Positions 5,081-7,170 of a stretch of DNA of 7,170 nt are shown one piece after another. The stretch is taken from positions 1 through 7,170 of the forward strand of contig USMU01000071.1 in assembly GCA_900555925.1 (NCBI GenBank). The letters are read 5' to 3'. Origin of the DNA: an uncultured Clostridium sp. GTDB lineage: Bacteria; Bacillota; Clostridia; Christensenellales; Borkfalkiaceae. Positions within the stretch are counted from its first letter, which is position 1. Each line of letters starts with the position of its first letter. The notes under the pieces are model-generated. The model was given only the letters and a program-made list of their open reading frames with translations, ran no database searches and had not been told where the DNA came from. The position numbers were made by a program, and so were the translations under genes.

Positions 5081-7170
5081 ATGCCTGAAATATTAGCACC
5101 CGCGGGAAATACAGAATGCGTCGAAGCCGCCATAAACAGCGGCGCAAATGCCGTTTATCTCGGATACAGCTCCTTTTCAGCCCGTGCGGGTGCACAGAAT
5201 TTTGACGGAGAATCGCTCCAAAAAATCGTGGAAAGGGCACATTTTTCAGACGTTCGGATTTACGTCGCCATGAATACGTTAATCAAGAACACGGAGACGG
5301 AGGACTTTCTTCGTACACTGTTGTCTGTCTGGAATATGGGCGTCGATGCGATTATTATGCAAGACATACTTCTCGGAAAATTCGTTCATCAAAGATATCC
5401 CGACATCGTCCTGCATTTAAGTACGCAGGCGGGCGTCTGTAATTTGGAAGGAGCCCGCATTGCAAAAGAATACGGTTTTTCCCGGGTGATTTTGGCGAGA
5501 GAAACGCCTCTTTCGGAGATAAAAAAGATTGCGGAATTTATCGAAACGGAGGTTTTCGTACAGGGAGCGCTTTGCACCTGTTTTTCGGGACAATGCTATT
5601 TTTCCTCCTTTGCAGGCGGCAACAGCGGCAATCGCGGACGCTGTAAACAGCCCTGCCGTAAACTGTATTCGTACGACAGGGAAGGCTTTGAAGAACGGTC
5701 TTATGCGCTGTCTCTTTCAGACTTATGCGTGGCAGAGAACATTGGAAAATTTTGCGAAGTGGGCGTGGTCTCTTTCAAAATCGAAGGCAGAATGCGCCGT
5801 GCGGAATATGTAGCCGCCGCGGTGCGTTATTATCGCCTTTTGCTTGAAGGAGAAAATACGTCGGGAGCTCTTTCCGATTTGAAACGGACATATAACCGCG
5901 GGAATTATACGAAAGGGCTCGCCTTCGGGCAGGATTCCCGTTTCCTTTCGCGCGATGTCCAAGGGCACCTCGGAGAAAAGATCGGGACGATAAAAGTAAT
6001 CAACGGAAAATATTTTGTCGAAACGAAATTTTGTCCCGTTTCAGGCGATGCCTTCAAGATACTCCGAAAGGGGCGCGAGGTCGGAGGTGGCAGTTTTGAA
6101 AAGGCTTTCGGGCGCGGATTTTATTTGTCTTCGTCGCAAAGGCTCTTAAACGGAGACAGCGTTTTCATCACTACGGACATGGCGGTAAACGCTCGCCTTC
6201 TGTCGGAGAAAAAACAAATTCCGATTTCCTTGAACCTCTCTTTCAGCGAGGGAGAAAGGGCAACGGCGGAAAGTGGCGGAATCGTCGTCCGTTCGGAGGA
6301 AATCCTGACTTCCGCGCAATCCCGTCCCCTGACGGAATCGGACGTTCGGAATTGTTTTTTGAAAACGGATTCTCTGCCGCTGAAAGTTACTTTTGAACGC
6401 ATCGAGATAAAGGGCAGCGTATTCCTTGCCAAATCCCGCCTGAATGCCTTTCGCCGCGCTTTTTACGAACGAATCTTTTCTGCCTTTGCGGAAAACAGAA
6501 ATACGCAATATGCTTACGACGGAATTCGGCAATGTACATGCGAATCCGTTTCCGATTTTGCACAGAGCGAAAAAAATGAAAAGACTGCCGTCATCGCGTC
6601 GGACTTTTTGGGACTTGAAAATATTGACATAGCCGTATATAAGCCGACCGACTACGGTGCGGAGCCTCCGAAGTCTTTTTCGGAGGGGAATTTTGAAAAA
6701 TTTATCTACTATCCCGCGTTTGCGGATTCCGCCGATATCAAACGGATAAAGGAACTCATAACGGCTTCCGGGGCATCGGGGATATATGCGGAGAATTACG
6801 GCAGCATAGCCTTTGCGAGGGAACGGGGAGTATCTTTGTTTGTAGGCACGGGCTTTAATCTGACTAACGCGATCTCCGTGAAGGAATTGCTGGAAGAAAA
6901 TTGCGTAAAATATTATTCTCTTTCCAAGGAACTCGACGAAAGGGAACAGGCAGCTCTGAGCGGTACAAAGGCGTTTGTCCTGTCGTCCGGGGACATCAAA
7001 CTGATGGATTTATGTTATTGTCCCTTCCAAAAGAGCTGTCCTTCCTGCGACAAAAGGCAAATATATCACCTTACGGACGATTCGGGCAGAAGATTTCCCG
7101 TCCGTCGTTTCAAGTCCGTTTCGGGCGAATGCCGCTTTGAAATCTATAATTGTGCAAAGCTCGTCGGAAG
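5081..7170 (+). CDS. U32-family protein, long clostridial form (3' partial)
   Basis: The frame is open for 696 codons from ATG 5081 to the window edge, with AGGGAG (5069-5074) 6 bases before the start. MPEILAPAGN and GANAVYLG are typical U32 openings. The U32 signature region EVFVQGALC leads into cysteines 165, 172, 188 and 192, with Cys167 beside the first; related UbiU/UbiV proteins hold a [4Fe-4S] cluster with four cysteines in this region. LSLSDLC (210-216) and FKIEGRM (232-238) complete the core. Residues about 290-480 fit the extra domain of long U32 proteins, including VFLAKSRLNAFRRAF. The C-terminal part ends with a second cysteine set (645, 647, 653, 656) and FPVRRF, as in clostridial members of 700-800 residues, so only a short tail is missing. 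Some U32 members were called peptidases, but RlhA and TrhP act in RNA hydroxylation and UbiU/UbiV in ubiquinone synthesis. Its own substrate is unknown. It follows hprK by 22 bases and is probably cotranscribed. Confidence 0.93.
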   Translation, partial: MPEILAPAGNTECVEAAINSGANAVYLGYSSFSARAGAQNFDGESLQKIVERAHFSDVRIYVAMNTLIKNTETEDFLRTLLSVWNMGVDAIIMQDILLGKFVHQRYPDIVLHLSTQAGVCNLEGARIAKEYGFSRVILARETPLSEIKKIAEFIETEVFVQGALCTCFSGQCYFSSFAGGNSGNRGRCKQPCRKLYSYDREGFEERSYALSLSDLCVAENIGKFCEVGVVSFKIEGRMRRAEYVAAAVRYYRLLLEGENTSGALSDLKRTYNRGNYTKGLAFGQDSRFLSRDVQGHLGEKIGTIKVINGKYFVETKFCPVSGDAFKILRKGREVGGGSFEKAFGRGFYLSSSQRLLNGDSVFITTDMAVNARLLSEKKQIPISLNLSFSEGERATAESGGIVVRSEEILTSAQSRPLTESDVRNCFLKTDSLPLKVTFERIEIKGSVFLAKSRLNAFRRAFYERIFSAFAENRNTQYAYDGIRQCTCESVSDFAQSEKNEKTAVIASDFLGLENIDIAVYKPTDYGAEPPKSFSEGNFEKFIYYPAFADSADIKRIKELITASGASGIYAENYGSIAFARERGVSLFVGTGFNLTNAISVKELLEENCVKYYSLSKELDEREQAALSGTKAFVLSSGDIKLMDLCYCPFQKSCPSCDKRQIYHLTDDSGRRFPVRRFKSVSGECRFEIYNCAKLVG

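Noticed and set aside
5529..5813. 94-codon open frame on the + strand within the U32 region
   Set aside because: It is out of frame with the U32 protein, whose conserved cysteine core is encoded by the same bases in frame from 5081.
1..7170. A mobile, defence or CRISPR system, or horizontally acquired island
   Set aside because: I saw no repeats array, integrase, transposase, tRNA or att-like boundary, and codon and base use look even across the window; the genes are recognisable core or metal-resistance families.

Overview
The window reads as chromosomal DNA of a low-to-middle-GC Gram-positive bacterium, most likely a member of the class Clostridia (Bacillota). The reasons are HprK (HPr kinase/phosphorylase), strong AGGAGG-type ribosome binding sites, a near-consensus sigma-A promoter, and the combination of uvrC, hprK and a long two-part U32 protein in one operon. 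Base composition is roughly balanced by eye, which would suit an uncultured gut clostridial lineage, but I cannot name a genus. All recognised genes lie on the + strand, and I see no tRNA, rRNA, CRISPR array, insertion sequence or phage gene.

Left region (1-1390), metal homeostasis. The window opens inside a Cu(I)-exporting P1B-type ATPase (copA-like, 5' end missing). Its C-terminus carries a fused heavy-metal-associated (HMA) domain. An in-frame Shine-Dalgarno sequence and ATG sit exactly at the start of that domain, so a free CopZ-like chaperone may also be made from the same message. About 100 bases downstream is a small ArsR/SmtB-family repressor with its own strong ribosome binding site. 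It is preceded by overlapping AT-rich inverted repeats that look like an operator. The repressor has the SmtB fold but lacks the alpha-5 metal ligands and has five cysteines instead.

Middle (1391-1492), control region. A promoter (TTGCAA, 17 bases, TATAAT) drives the next operon. A perfect 14-bp palindrome fills most of the -35/-10 spacer, and a hairpin sits in the short 5' leader of uvrC.

Right region (1493-7170), a tightly packed operon. The order is uvrC (excision-repair nuclease subunit), a Cof-type HAD phosphatase (3-base gap), hprK (4-base ATGA overlap) and a U32-family protein (22-base gap) that runs off the right edge without a stop. Close spacing and overlap suggest one transcript that joins DNA repair, a sugar-phosphate-type phosphatase, the regulator of carbon catabolite repression and a likely iron-sulfur RNA-modification or peptidase-family enzyme. 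In Clostridia, hprK often leads into murB-rapZ-yvcK-whiA, so I expect such genes beyond the right edge.

The region is mostly ordinary core genome. I did not find a wholly new system. The signals most worth checking are the internal start in the ATPase gene, the unusual ArsR protein with its operator-like repeats, and the palindrome plus leader hairpin in front of uvrC.
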